Below are positions 1 to 8,779 of a stretch of 64,000 nt of DNA, in pieces. The stretch covers positions 246,500 to 310,499 of the forward strand of contig NZ_MOBJ01000002.1 in NCBI RefSeq assembly GCF_003732225.1, read 5' to 3'. The notes below the pieces were generated by a model. The model made no database searches and was not told the origin of the DNA. It saw nothing but the letters and a program-made list of their open reading frames with translations. A program made the translations under genes and the position numbers. Source of the stretch: Pseudomonas brassicacearum (GTDB taxonomy: Bacteria > Pseudomonadota > Gammaproteobacteria > Pseudomonadales > Pseudomonadaceae). Positions within the stretch are counted from its first letter, which is position 1; the number at the start of each line of letters is the position of its first letter.

Positions 1-819
1 AAGCTCAAGGTCGACTCGCAAAGTATTGTTCAGGCGGCCTATGGCGGCGATTTGAAAGGGCGATTGTGGAAGTTCGATTTGAGCAGTTCGAATCCCACCA
101 GCTGGGGCGTGGCCTTTTCCGGCAAGCCACTGTTTACCACGCCGGGTGGTGCGACTCAGCCGATCACTGCACAGCCGTTGCTGGCGGACCACCCCATTAA
201 TGGCAAAGAAGTGTTTTTCGGCACAGGGAAATTCGACGAGACCGCTGACAAGCTCAGTAAGGATCTGCAAGCGTTCTATGGGGTGTGGGATGCCGATGGC
301 GGCTCGGGGCAGATCACCGTGTCGAGCTTGCAGGCGCAGGCCGTCACGGGTGTGTTCACGGGAACCGCAGGGGGGCAGTTCATCACCACCTCGCAGAACC
401 CCGTGACCTATCCTGCGCAGAACGGTTGGTACTTGCCGCTGGTGTACAACAATGTCCTGACCGGTGAGCGGGTGATCAACCAGGCCGCTCTGGTGCTCGG
501 ACGGATTGTGTTTACCACGGCCGGCGTTGATACCACGGACCCGTGTTCAAGTTTTGGCACCGGCAAACTGGTCGAACTCGATGCGTTCAGCGGTAAGATG
601 CTCAACTATGCGGTGCTCGACACCAATGGCGATGCCCTGGTCGACAGTAACGACACGATCTCCAGCGGGGTGATTTTTACCGGTGGTATCCCGACATTGA
701 ACGCGATCGTCAACAGTGCAGCCCGCAAAATCGTGAACGACTCCAGTGGCGGCATCACCACCCTGGTTGAAAAATCCGGCGGCGGCAGTCGTCGAATCAT
801 GTGGCGACAAATACAGTAA
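1..819 (+). CDS. pilY1: PilY1, C-terminal part (cut by window edge)
   Basis: The reading frame is open from base 1, so this is the last 272 residues of a much larger protein. PilY1 is a type IV pilus tip-associated adhesin with a C-terminal beta-propeller that controls pilus extension and surface sensing. Visible signs are the propeller-type stretch YGGDLKGRLWKFDL at the start and a nine-residue Ca-binding-like loop DTNGDALVD (bases 619-645) of the D-x-N-x-D-x-x-x-D type known from PilY1. It is followed 15 bases later by pilE, as in other pseudomonad minor-pilin operons. The N-terminal half cannot be judged. Confidence 0.9.
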   Translation, partial: KLKVDSQSIVQAAYGGDLKGRLWKFDLSSSNPTSWGVAFSGKPLFTTPGGATQPITAQPLLADHPINGKEVFFGTGKFDETADKLSKDLQAFYGVWDADGGSGQITVSSLQAQAVTGVFTGTAGGQFITTSQNPVTYPAQNGWYLPLVYNNVLTGERVINQAALVLGRIVFTTAGVDTTDPCSSFGTGKLVELDAFSGKMLNYAVLDTNGDALVDSNDTISSGVIFTGGIPTLNAIVNSAARKIVNDSSGGITTLVEKSGGGSRRIMWRQIQ

Positions 820-834
820 GTGAGAGTTGAGGCA

Positions 835-1236
835 ATGCGCAGATCCAACCAAGGTTTTACCCTGATCGAAATCATGATCGTGATCGCGATCATCGGGATT
901 TTGGTGACTATATCCGCTCCGCTCCTGACCGAGTACGTGAAGAAAAGCCATCGCACCGAAATCGCCGGGCTGCTGTCCGAGCAGGCGCAAAACCTTGAGC
1001 GGTTCTATTCGAAGAACAATGTGTACACCAACGCTACGGGGCTGAGTGCCGGCAACGACTACTACACCCTCACCCCGACGCTGACTGATCAGACCTTCCT
1101 GCTGACCGCCACGCGTAAAGCCGGGTCAACCATGGCCAGTGACAAATGCGGGGATTTCACCCTCACCAACACCGGCGTCAGAGGCATGAACAATGCGACG
1201 ACCGGGTTGACCACCAAAGATTGCTGGGGTCGCTGA
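835..1236 (+). CDS. pilE: Type IV minor pilin PilE
   Basis: This 133-residue type IV prepilin starts with a short basic leader and the cleavage site MRRSNQG^FTLIE, followed by the hydrophobic spine of the N-terminal helix. Glu5 of the mature protein is present. Two cysteines near the end (in DKCGDF and KDCWGR) probably form the D-region disulfide. I prefer ATG 835 over GTG 820, because TGAGG lies at the right distance before it and it gives the normal short leader. PilE is a minor pilin that primes pilus assembly together with PilY1 encoded just upstream. PilD, encoded at 17.9-18.8 kb, would cleave it. Confidence 0.92.
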   Translation: MRRSNQGFTLIEIMIVIAIIGILVTISAPLLTEYVKKSHRTEIAGLLSEQAQNLERFYSKNNVYTNATGLSAGNDYYTLTPTLTDQTFLLTATRKAGSTMASDKCGDFTLTNTGVRGMNNATTGLTTKDCWGR

Positions 1237-1248
1237 GTAACTTTCTTC

Positions 1249-1277
1249 GGGCGCAATTTGCGCCCTCTGTCTTTTTT
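1249..1277 (+). terminator. Rho-independent terminator after pilE
   Basis: GGGCGCAATTTGCGCCC forms a 7-bp GC-rich stem followed shortly by CTTTTTTATT. It closes the minor pilin operon before thiO. Confidence 0.85.
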
Positions 1278-1290
1278 ATTGTTGGATCAG

Positions 1291-2394
1291 ATGATGGCCA
1301 AACAACAGCAAGTGGTGATTGTCGGCGGCGGGGTGATCGGCCTGCTGACCGCGTTTAATCTGGCGTCGCACGTGCGGAGCGTGGTTCTGCTGGATCGCTC
1401 GAACGTTGGCCAGGAATCGTCCTGGGCTGGCGGCGGCATTGTTTCGCCACTGTACCCGTGGCGCTACAGCCCGGCGGTCACCGCATTGGCTCACTGGTCC
1501 CAGGACTTTTATCCACAACTGGCCGAACGTTTGTTCGCGGCCACCGGAGTCGATCCCGAGGTTCATACCACGGGCCTGTATTGGCTGGATCTGGATGACG
1601 AGGCCGAGGCGTTGGCCTGGGCCAAGCGGGAAAACCGTCCGCTGAGCCAAGTGGATATCTCGACCGTTCACGATGCCGTGCCGGTGTTGGGGCCGGGGTT
1701 TTCGCGGGCGATCTACATGGCCGATGTGGCTAATGTGCGCAACCCGCGACTGGTGAAATCCCTCAAGGCGGCATTGCTGGCGCTGCCCAACGTGACTATT
1801 CATGAACAATGCGAGGTTAGCGCGTTCATTCGTGAAGGCGATGCGGTGGTGGGTGTGGAAACTTCAAAAGGCCCGATCCATGGCGATCAGGTGGTGTTGA
1901 CGGCCGGTGCCTGGAGCGGTGACTTGCTGAAAACCCTGGGCCTGACGTTGCCGGTGGAGCCGGTCAAGGGGCAGATGATCCTCTACAAATGCGCATCGGA
2001 CTTCCTGCCGAGCATGGTTCTGGCCAAGGGCCGTTACGCCATTCCGCGCCGCGACGGGCACATCCTGATCGGTAGCACGCTGGAGCACGAAGGGTTCGAC
2101 AAAACGCCGACTGAGTCGGCGCTGGAAAGCCTCAAGGCTTCGGCGGTCGAACTGATTCCGGCGCTGGCGCAGGCCGAGGTGGTGGGGCATTGGGCGGGGC
2201 TACGGCCGGGTTCGCCGGAAGGCATTCCGTATATTGGCGCGGTGCCCGGATTTGCCGGGTTGTGGCTCAATTGCGGGCATTACCGCAATGGCCTGGTGTT
2301 GGCGCCAGCCTCCTGCCAACTGTTCGCCGACGTGATGCTCGGCCGTGAACCGGTTATCGATCCGGCGCCTTATGCGCCAGTGGGCCGAATTTAG
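1291..2394 (+). CDS. thiO: Glycine oxidase / FAD-dependent amino acid oxidase ThiO
   Basis: This flavoprotein oxidase of the DAO family converts glycine to iminoglycine for thiamine thiazole synthesis. The N-terminus carries the FAD-binding dinucleotide fold VVIVGGGVIGL, followed by an acidic strand end. The late motif HWAGLRPGSPEG and the C-terminal NCGHYRNGLVLAP are typical of ThiO. Starts at 1291 or 1294 are both possible; the frame is open further upstream, but that part overlaps the pilE terminator. Length of 367 residues is normal. A gene in this place between pilE and pilR is also seen in P. aeruginosa. Amine substrate specificity cannot be read from sequence alone. Confidence 0.85.
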   Translation: MMAKQQQVVIVGGGVIGLLTAFNLASHVRSVVLLDRSNVGQESSWAGGGIVSPLYPWRYSPAVTALAHWSQDFYPQLAERLFAATGVDPEVHTTGLYWLDLDDEAEALAWAKRENRPLSQVDISTVHDAVPVLGPGFSRAIYMADVANVRNPRLVKSLKAALLALPNVTIHEQCEVSAFIREGDAVVGVETSKGPIHGDQVVLTAGAWSGDLLKTLGLTLPVEPVKGQMILYKCASDFLPSMVLAKGRYAIPRRDGHILIGSTLEHEGFDKTPTESALESLKASAVELIPALAQAEVVGHWAGLRPGSPEGIPYIGAVPGFAGLWLNCGHYRNGLVLAPASCQLFADVMLGREPVIDPAPYAPVGRI

Positions 2395-2400
2395 GTCGAA

Positions 2401-2507
2401 GATCAAAAGATCGCAGCTTGCGGCAGCTCCTACGCCGACCGGGTACACCCACAATGGTGCGGATGGACCCCAATCCCATAGGGGCTGCCGCAGGCTGCGA
2501 TCTTTTA
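2401..2507. repeat. Palindromic repeat, second (non-REP) family
   Basis: The left arm has GATCAAAAGATCGCAG followed by a GCGGCAGCTCC tail; the right arm is its inverted copy, ending CTGCGATCTTTT. It lies between the convergent genes thiO and pilR. The same core AAAAGATCGCAG recurs at 56.87-56.94 kb. It probably folds into a long hairpin and may help end transcription from both sides. Confidence 0.75.
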
Positions 2508-2512
2508 AGGCC

Positions 2513-3859
2513 TCAATCCAGCCCTAATTTCTTCAGCCTGTAACGCATCGACCGAAACGACAGATTCAGCCGCTGGGCCGCTGCTGTGCGGTTCCAGCGG
2601 GTTTCTTCCAGGGCCTGGAGAATCAGTTTGCGTTCGACGTTTTCCAGATACTGCTCAAGATTGTCGATTTTCGTCAGGTCCGGCAATCCGGTTTCGGCAC
2701 TGCAATTACCGTCTGTCAGACGCAGGTCGCTGGCTTCGATCTGCTTGTTTTCACAAAGGGTGTACGCGCGTTCGAGCATGTTCTCCAGCTCACGGACGTT
2801 GCCCGGAAAACGGTAGTGCTTGAGTGCATCGAGGGCTTGCGGATGGAGCTGGGCGGCCGGCAAGCCGCTGCCTGCCGCGAGACGCTTGAGTACATGACTG
2901 GCCAGCAGCTCGATGTCGTCACGGCGCTCGCGCAACGGCGGGACGCGCAGTTCGATCACATTCAGCCGATAATACAAATCCTGTCGAAAGCGCCCGGCGG
3001 CCACTTCGGCGTCCAGATCCCTGTGGGTGGCGCAGAGTATTCGCACATCGATGATGGCTTCCTGCTGTCCGCCGATGCTGCGTACGGCCTTCTCCTGTAT
3101 CACTCGCAGCAGTTTGACCTGCATCGCCAACGGCAAGTCGGCCACTTCATCGAGAAACAGGGTGCCGCCGTTGGCCGCCTGGAACAGCCCGGGCTTGTCT
3201 TCGATGGCGCCGCTGAAACTGCCTTTGCGATGGCCGAAAAACTCGCTTTCCATCAATTCCGACGGAATCGCCCCGCAGTTGACCGGCACAAACGGCTGGC
3301 TGCTGCGAGGGCCTTGTTCATGAATCAGCCGGGCAACCAGTTCCTTGCCGCTGCCGGACTCGCCGCTGATGTACACCGGCGCCTGGCTGCGCGCCAGTTT
3401 GTCTATCTGTTTGCGCAGGTTGCGCATGGGCAGTGAGTCGCCGAGCAGGCGGCGCTCGATGGCGCTGGTAGCGCCGCTGGCGACCGGCAGGCGCAGGGCG
3501 CTGGCCACCAGCTCCCGCAGCCGGGTCAGGTCCACTGGTTTGGTCAGGAAATCGAAGGCCCCGGCTTTCAGCGCGTTGATGGCGGTATCGAGGCTGCCAT
3601 AAGCGGTGATCATCGCCACGGGGACTTGTGGATAGCTCAGCTGAATGTGCTGCACCAACTCCAGGCCGTTGCCGTCGGGCAGGCGCATGTCGGTCAGGCA
3701 CAGGTCGAACCGTTCATTGGCCAGTAGGCTCCGCGCTTCGTCGACATTGCGCGCGCTCAGCGTGTCGAGCTTCATTCGGCCGAGGGTGATTTCCAGTAGT
3801 TCGCGAATATCCGGTTCGTCATCGACGATCAGGACTTTTTGCCGTGGGCTTGTCTTCAA
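2513..3859 (-). CDS. pilR: Sigma-54 response regulator PilR
   Basis: This NtrC-family activator of pilA works with PilS. It has a receiver domain (Asp57 in CLTDMRLPDG), an AAA+ domain with Walker A GESGSGKE, and a Fis-type helix-turn-helix at the C-terminus (WNRTAAAQRLNLSFRSMRYR). I chose the TTG at 3859: the frame runs 30 codons further up to an ATG, but that stretch lies inside pilS and looks unrelated, while homology starts right at the TTG. The TTG shares bases with the pilS stop (TTGA), which fits translational coupling. The sigma-54 contact loop reads GSFSGA rather than the usual GAFTGA. Confidence 0.92.
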   Translation of the reverse strand: MKTSPRQKVLIVDDEPDIRELLEITLGRMKLDTLSARNVDEARSLLANERFDLCLTDMRLPDGNGLELVQHIQLSYPQVPVAMITAYGSLDTAINALKAGAFDFLTKPVDLTRLRELVASALRLPVASGATSAIERRLLGDSLPMRNLRKQIDKLARSQAPVYISGESGSGKELVARLIHEQGPRSSQPFVPVNCGAIPSELMESEFFGHRKGSFSGAIEDKPGLFQAANGGTLFLDEVADLPLAMQVKLLRVIQEKAVRSIGGQQEAIIDVRILCATHRDLDAEVAAGRFRQDLYYRLNVIELRVPPLRERRDDIELLASHVLKRLAAGSGLPAAQLHPQALDALKHYRFPGNVRELENMLERAYTLCENKQIEASDLRLTDGNCSAETGLPDLTKIDNLEQYLENVERKLILQALEETRWNRTAAAQRLNLSFRSMRYRLKKLGLD

Positions 3860-5466
3860 CTTTGTTTCCGTCCGTGAGCAAAGGTGATGCGAAAGCAGCC
3901 GCCGCCTTGGCGTGGTTTGAAGTCTAGGCGGGCCTGGTTGCTTTCGCACAGCTCACGGGACAGATAGAGGCCCAGGCCAGTGCCCTGGCTACTGGTGGTG
4001 AAGAAAGGTTCGAACAGATGCGCTTGCTGCTCCGCTGAAACGCCGGGGCCGTTGTCCAGCACATCAAGGGAGGGAAGCTGGCTGTCAGGGTCAACAAAAA
4101 GCCTGAGCCAGACCTCGGCCTGCTCGTGCGCAAGGGCGCTGTGACGCCAGGCATTGCGCAGCAGGTTGTCGAGCACCTGAGTCAGTTGGTCAGGGTCCAT
4201 CAATGTGGTGAACGGCCCTGCGCCGGTACTCAGATGAATGTGCTGCCGATCTGTCGCACCCTCGCGCACTGTGCGCACGAATTGCTCCAGCCACGATTTC
4301 AAGTCGAGCCGTTGCGCTACGGTTTGCTGGCGGCGTGAAAGCTGCAGGACGTTTTCTATCACTCGGTTCATGCGTTGAGAGTGGTCTTGAATAATCTGCG
4401 TCAGACGCCGATCCGCGCCCATCAGTTCCTCAGACTCGTTCAGCAACTGCGCCGCATGGCTGATGGCGCCCAATGGATTGCGGATTTCATGGGCAATCCC
4501 GGCGGTCAGTCGGCCCAGTGCTGCGAGCTTGAGTTGCTGGGCTTGTTGCGCGACCTGGGCAAGGTCTTCGAGAAATATCAGGGTCTGACGTTGTTCGTTC
4601 AGGCCCAGTGCAATAAAACTCGGTTGCAGCTCCAGGCCTGTACGGGCGACTTTCAGGCTTTGTGGGCGCAAGGTCGGGTTGTTGAACCAGAGTTGCAGGC
4701 GCTCGACCAGAGCTGTCGAGTAATCGTCGATGAGCTGGCCGTCGAGGCGTTCCTGACCAAACAGGCTCAAGGCGCTGTGATTGGCCAACTGAACCCGGCG
4801 CTCGCTGTCGAGCACCAGGATGCCGGTGCGCATGCGTTGCAGGATCAGCGCATTGAGCGCTTCCAGGCCCATCACTTCGCTGGCGCGTTGCTCGGCCAGG
4901 CTCTCGCTGATCTCCACTCGTCGGGTCAGACCCTGCACCAGCAACGCTGCGGCAAAGCACAGTGCGCCGAGGGTGCCGGCTTGCAAGTAGTGATTGGCGC
5001 CGGTCGGATGGCTACCGCTCAGGTAGAAACTCACGGAGAGGATGCCGATACTGGCAACGGCCGCGAGCAGCAGGCCGATGCGCCCACGCAGCAGCGCATT
5101 GCTGATGGCCACCGACACAATCAGCAGATTGCCAATGGCGCTGGGCGCGCCACCGGCGGCATAGAACAACACCGACAGCAGAAGGATATCGGCCAGCGCG
5201 AGGCTGAAGATTTGTGCGGGTTGTTTGGGGTTCTGCAGAAACACCAGCAGCAGGATATTCAGAATCAAATACCCCCAGCTGCCAGTGCGCATCAGGTCGT
5301 CGTTGGCGAACTCCAGCAACTGGCTGTCCAGGTTGCTGGAGATCAACAGCACCAGAAGGATGCCGATGCTTAAACGGTAGAGATGATAGAGACGCAGCAG
5401 TCGCTGGGCCTGTTTGCCGCCGGGACTTGAGGTCTCAGCGATCACGTGAGCTCGGGCCTTGCTCAA
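3856..5466 (-). CDS. pilS: Sensor histidine kinase PilS
   Basis: This 536-residue inner-membrane kinase phosphorylates PilR. About six membrane segments fill the first 200 residues. A PAS-like domain follows, then the H-box LTAGIAHEIRNPLGAIS and an ATPase domain with the N-box NLLRNAW, DNGPGVS and GTGLGLYLS. In P. aeruginosa PilS senses pilin in the membrane, so pilin level feeds back on pilA transcription. The gene overlaps pilR by 4 bases and the preceding small gene by 32 bases. An internal GTG at about 5445 would remove that overlap, so the start is not certain. Confidence 0.92.
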   Translation of the reverse strand: MSKARAHVIAETSSPGGKQAQRLLRLYHLYRLSIGILLVLLISSNLDSQLLEFANDDLMRTGSWGYLILNILLLVFLQNPKQPAQIFSLALADILLLSVLFYAAGGAPSAIGNLLIVSVAISNALLRGRIGLLLAAVASIGILSVSFYLSGSHPTGANHYLQAGTLGALCFAAALLVQGLTRRVEISESLAEQRASEVMGLEALNALILQRMRTGILVLDSERRVQLANHSALSLFGQERLDGQLIDDYSTALVERLQLWFNNPTLRPQSLKVARTGLELQPSFIALGLNEQRQTLIFLEDLAQVAQQAQQLKLAALGRLTAGIAHEIRNPLGAISHAAQLLNESEELMGADRRLTQIIQDHSQRMNRVIENVLQLSRRQQTVAQRLDLKSWLEQFVRTVREGATDRQHIHLSTGAGPFTTLMDPDQLTQVLDNLLRNAWRHSALAHEQAEVWLRLFVDPDSQLPSLDVLDNGPGVSAEQQAHLFEPFFTTSSQGTGLGLYLSRELCESNQARLDFKPRQGGGCFRITFAHGRKQS

Positions 5467-5671
5467 GGTGAGCCTGGCTGCAATACCACTGTTGTTGAAG
5501 GCTCAGCGCGCGGTCGCGTGGCAGGTGAACACCGCAATGGGCGCAGCGAACCATGGGCGGCGCATCTTGTTCTCTGGGCGTACGGGGGGTGGTGTCGGCG
5601 GGGCGTTTGAACTTGCGCCAGAACCATACGGCAGCAGCAATCAGGGCAATCCAGAACAGTAAACGAAGCAT
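5435..5671 (-). CDS. PP0621-type small membrane protein with zinc-ribbon tail
   Basis: This 78-residue protein has one N-terminal membrane helix (LLFWIALIAAAVWFW), a basic stretch, and a C-terminal metal-binding-like pattern CAHCGVHLPRDRAL followed by YCSQAH. This matches a small conserved family found upstream of pilS in pseudomonads (annotated PP0621 family). ATG 5671 is chosen; a longer frame to 5713 only adds residues before the helix. The end overlaps the start of pilS, so the two are probably cotranscribed. Function unknown; a role in pilus control would be inference from position. Confidence 0.75.
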   Translation of the reverse strand: MLRLLFWIALIAAAVWFWRKFKRPADTTPRTPREQDAPPMVRCAHCGVHLPRDRALSLQQQWYCSQAHLEQGPSSRDR

Positions 5672-5751
5672 GGTGAGGCCGCTTTGCGATGAGTAATCAG
5701 GCAGTTTAGCCAAGGACTACGGACGCGCACAGCGCAATAAAACGCGGAAAT

Positions 5752-5782
5752 AAAAAAGGGAGACTCGAAAGTCTCCCTTTTT
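5752..5782 (-). terminator. Terminator of bamD (bidirectional)
   Basis: GGGAGACT-CGAA-AGTCTCCC is flanked by A-rich sequence on one side and T-rich on the other, so it can stop transcripts from bamD on the minus strand and could also work on plus. Confidence 0.85.
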
Positions 5783-5797
5783 GGTACCTGGCGGGTG

Positions 5798-6814
5798 TCA
5801 GTCGAACACACCGAAGGTCAGGCGGCTGAACCACGAGCGGTCGCTGTGGGTACCTTCGGCCTCGTGCTGCGGTTCTTCAACTGCATCGCCTTCCTTAGGC
5901 TTGAGGTCGGAAGGGATCGCGTCCTTGGCATCCTGGAACTGCTTCATCACGTCCTGGTTGGCGCGGGTTTCGCCCGGCGGCAGCGGTGGACGGGATTCGA
6001 TCAGGCCCAGGGTGGCCTTGCTCAACCACGAGCGGTTGTCGGCTTCGGCAACGCGTGGCACGAACTGGCCGTCGACCAGGGTCGGGTGGTTCGGGTAGTT
6101 GAGCTTCAGGGTTTCGAGGCTGGTGTTGGCCAGCTCGTCCAGGTGCAGGCGCTGGTAGGACTCGACCATCACCGCCAGGCCATCACCGACCGAAGGGGTT
6201 TCCTGGAAGTTTTCCACCACATAACGACCACGGTTGGCGGCTGCGACGTACGCCTGACGGGTCAGGTAGTAGTCGGCCACGTGGATTTCGTAGGACGCCA
6301 GCAGGTTACGCAGATAAATCATGCGTTGCTTGGCGTCAGGCGCGTAGCGGCTGTTCGGATAACGGCTGGTGAGCTGGGCGAACTCGTTGTAGGAGTCACG
6401 TGCGGCGCCCGGGTCACGCTTGGTCATGTCCAGCGGCAGGAAACGCGCCAGCAGGCCGACGTCCTGGTCAAAGGAGGTCAGACCCTTGAGGTAGTACGCG
6501 TAATCGACGTTCGGGTGCTGCGGGTGCAGACGGATAAAACGCTCGGCGGCAGACTTGGCAGCCTCAGGCTCGGCGTTCTTGTAGTTCGCATAAATCAGTT
6601 CGAGTTGAGCTTGATCCGCGTAGCGACCGAACGGATAACGCGATTCCAGAGCCTTCAGCTTGGCTGTGGCGCTGGTATAGCTATTGTTGTTCAGGTCGGT
6701 CTGAGCCTGCTGGTACAGCTCGACCTCGCTGAGGTTTTCGTCGACGACTTCCTTCGATGAGCAAGCAGCGGTCAATGCGAGGATGGCGATCAGCAGCAGG
6801 TGTTTCACTTGCAT
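5798..6814 (-). CDS. bamD: Outer-membrane assembly lipoprotein BamD
   Basis: BamD is the essential lipoprotein of the BAM complex that inserts beta-barrel proteins in the outer membrane. A signal peptide ends in the lipobox LTAAC (Cys18). Five TPR-like helical repeats follow, with typical spots such as [17 protein letters not shown] and [14 protein letters not shown]. At 338 residues it is about 90 longer than the E. coli protein; the charged C-terminal extension is usual in Pseudomonas. ATG 6814 gives a proper lipoprotein signal, while the open frame upstream to 6967 does not. It is divergent from rluD with about 150 bases between. Confidence 0.95.
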   Translation of the reverse strand: MQVKHLLLIAILALTAACSSKEVVDENLSEVELYQQAQTDLNNNSYTSATAKLKALESRYPFGRYADQAQLELIYANYKNAEPEAAKSAAERFIRLHPQHPNVDYAYYLKGLTSFDQDVGLLARFLPLDMTKRDPGAARDSYNEFAQLTSRYPNSRYAPDAKQRMIYLRNLLASYEIHVADYYLTRQAYVAAANRGRYVVENFQETPSVGDGLAVMVESYQRLHLDELANTSLETLKLNYPNHPTLVDGQFVPRVAEADNRSWLSKATLGLIESRPPLPPGETRANQDVMKQFQDAKDAIPSDLKPKEGDAVEEPQHEAEGTHSDRSWFSRLTFGVFD

Positions 6815-6965
6815 GGCGGCTTGCGTCCCTATGACGGCCGCTGTCTTGGGCGGGGCCGTCCTGTTATGATGAGTACCCCGTTGAATAGCCTCGGGGCAAA
6901 AGACGCCGTATTTAACCACAAGCGCGCAGCCGAAACCAAAGGCTGTGCCGACGCCTAGTCTGAGC

Positions 6966-7928
6966 ATGTCCGATAAAATTGAACTTCGCGCAGAGGTGCC
7001 GTCCGAATTGGGCGGCCAACGCCTCGATCAAGTCGCCGCACAATTATTCGCTGAGCACTCGCGCTCGCGCCTTTCCGCCTGGATCAAAGACGGCCGCCTG
7101 ACTGTGGATGGAGCGGTTATCCGCCCGCGAGACATCGTCCATGGCGGCGCCATCCTTGAGCTGACTGCCGAGCAGGAAGCTCAAGGAGAATGGATCGCTC
7201 AAGACATCGCCCTGGACATCGTCTATGAAGATGACGACATCCTGGTGATCAACAAGCCTGCGGGCCTGGTGGTGCATCCGGCTGCCGGTCACGCCGACGG
7301 CACCTTGCTCAACGCCTTGCTGCACCACGTGCCGGACATCATCAATGTGCCGCGCGCCGGTATCGTGCACCGTCTGGACAAGGACACCACCGGTCTGATG
7401 GTGGTGGCCAAGACCATTCAGGCGCAGACGCAGCTGGTCACACAGTTGCAGAGCCGCAGCGTCAGCCGGATCTACGAATGCATCGTGATTGGTGTGGTCA
7501 CCGCCGGCGGCAAGATCAACGCGCCGATCGGTCGCCACGGCCAGCAGCGTCAGCGCATGGCGGTGATGGAAGGCGGCAAGCAGGCGGTCAGTCATTACCG
7601 CGTGCTCGAGCGTTTCCGCTCCCACACTCACGTGCGGGTCAAGCTGGAAACCGGTCGTACGCACCAGATTCGCGTACACATGGCCCACATCAACTTCCCG
7701 TTGGTCGGAGATCCTGCCTATGGCGGTCGTTTCCGTATCCCGCCGGCAGCCAGTGTAACGATGGTCGAATCCCTGAAACATTTCCCGCGTCAGGCGCTGC
7801 ATGCGCGTTTCCTGGAACTGGATCATCCGACCACCGGTAAGCGCATGAGCTGGGAATCGCCATTGCCGGACGATTTCGTCTGGTTGCTGTCGCTGCTCAA
7901 GCAAGACCGTGAGGCGTTCATCGGATGA
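6966..7928 (+). CDS. rluD: 23S rRNA pseudouridine synthase RluD
   Basis: RluD makes pseudouridines in helix 69 of 23S rRNA (1911/1915/1917 in E. coli numbering). An N-terminal S4 RNA-binding domain ([11 protein letters not shown]...[15 protein letters not shown]) is followed by the catalytic domain with [12 protein letters not shown]; Asp138 is the nucleophile. The length of 320 residues is normal. ATG 6966 is the family start; the open frame just upstream adds seven residues not seen in the family. It overlaps pgeF by 4 bases (ATGA), a pairing conserved in many gamma-proteobacteria. Confidence 0.95.
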   Translation: MSDKIELRAEVPSELGGQRLDQVAAQLFAEHSRSRLSAWIKDGRLTVDGAVIRPRDIVHGGAILELTAEQEAQGEWIAQDIALDIVYEDDDILVINKPAGLVVHPAAGHADGTLLNALLHHVPDIINVPRAGIVHRLDKDTTGLMVVAKTIQAQTQLVTQLQSRSVSRIYECIVIGVVTAGGKINAPIGRHGQQRQRMAVMEGGKQAVSHYRVLERFRSHTHVRVKLETGRTHQIRVHMAHINFPLVGDPAYGGRFRIPPAASVTMVESLKHFPRQALHARFLELDHPTTGKRMSWESPLPDDFVWLLSLLKQDREAFIG

Positions 7929-8650
7929 TTGACTGGCTGATTCCTGACTGGCCCGCGCCGGCCAGGGTGAAAGCCTGCGTCACCACCCGAGCGGGCGGCG
8001 TCAGCCTGGCGCCGTTCGACAGTCTCAACCTGGGCGATCATGTCGAGGACAGCCCTGCGGCTGTCGCCGAGAATCGCCGACGTCTGACCGATCACTTTTC
8101 TATTCAACCGGCCTGGTTGCAACAGGTTCACGGCATTGCCGTGGCCCATGCTGACCCGGTTACCGTCGCGACGGCTGACGCGAGCTGGACTGCCACGCCG
8201 GGCATCGCCTGTGCGGCAATGACGGCCGACTGTTTGCCAGCATTGTTCTGTGATCGCGCCGGTACTCGCGTCGCCGCCGCTCACGCCGGCTGGCGCGGTC
8301 TGGCGGCGGGTGTGCTTGAGGCAACTGTCGAAAGCCTGGCCGTAGACCCTGCCGAGGTGCTCGTCTGGCTCGGCCCGGCCATCGGTCCGAAAGCCTTTGA
8401 AGTCGGCCCGGAAGTTCGCGAGGTCTTTGTCCAGCAACTTCCTGAAGCCGCTCAGGCTTTTGTCCCGAGCCACAATGCCGGCAAGTTCATGGCCGACATC
8501 TATCTGCTGGCGCGCCTGCGTCTGGCGCAATGCGGCGTTACCGCCGTTTATGGTGGCGGCTTCTGTACCGTGACCGATCCACGCTTCTTTTCTTACCGCC
8601 GCAGTCCTCGCACCGGTCGGTTTGCCTCCCTGGTCTGGCTCGAGCGCTAG
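7925..8650 (+). CDS. pgeF: Peptidoglycan editing factor PgeF (YfiH, multicopper-like/purine nucleoside phosphorylase fold)
   Basis: This 241-residue YfiH-family protein has the conserved metal and active-site elements TTRAGGVS, QVHG, TADCLPALFCD and AHAGWRGLAAGV. In E. coli the homologue keeps wrong amino acids out of position 1 of the cell-wall stem peptide; other members show purine nucleoside phosphorylase or laccase activity. Its start codon overlaps the rluD stop, so the two genes are translated from one message. Which activity matters here cannot be told from sequence. Confidence 0.88.
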   Translation: MIDWLIPDWPAPARVKACVTTRAGGVSLAPFDSLNLGDHVEDSPAAVAENRRRLTDHFSIQPAWLQQVHGIAVAHADPVTVATADASWTATPGIACAAMTADCLPALFCDRAGTRVAAAHAGWRGLAAGVLEATVESLAVDPAEVLVWLGPAIGPKAFEVGPEVREVFVQQLPEAAQAFVPSHNAGKFMADIYLLARLRLAQCGVTAVYGGGFCTVTDPRFFSYRRSPRTGRFASLVWLER

Positions 8651-8680
8651 ACTTAGCTGACCTGCATCAACTGCACGACG

Positions 8681-8709
8681 CTTGAATCTTCCAGAATCGA
8701 CCGCATCTA
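8681..8709 (+). promoter_or_regulatory. Sigma-32 (RpoH) promoter of clpB
   Basis: CTTGAA at 8681-8686, a 14-base spacer, then CCGCATCTA at 8701-8709. This is close to the heat-shock consensus CTTGAAA-N13-17-CCCCATNTA and sits 70 bases before clpB, a classical RpoH target. Confidence 0.88.
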
Positions 8710-8779
8710 GTGGGGTATCTGGCAGGTTTCTCTATTTAGGTGTGTCCATCGCTCCGGCCTGCTCAAAGGAAGGTGACCA

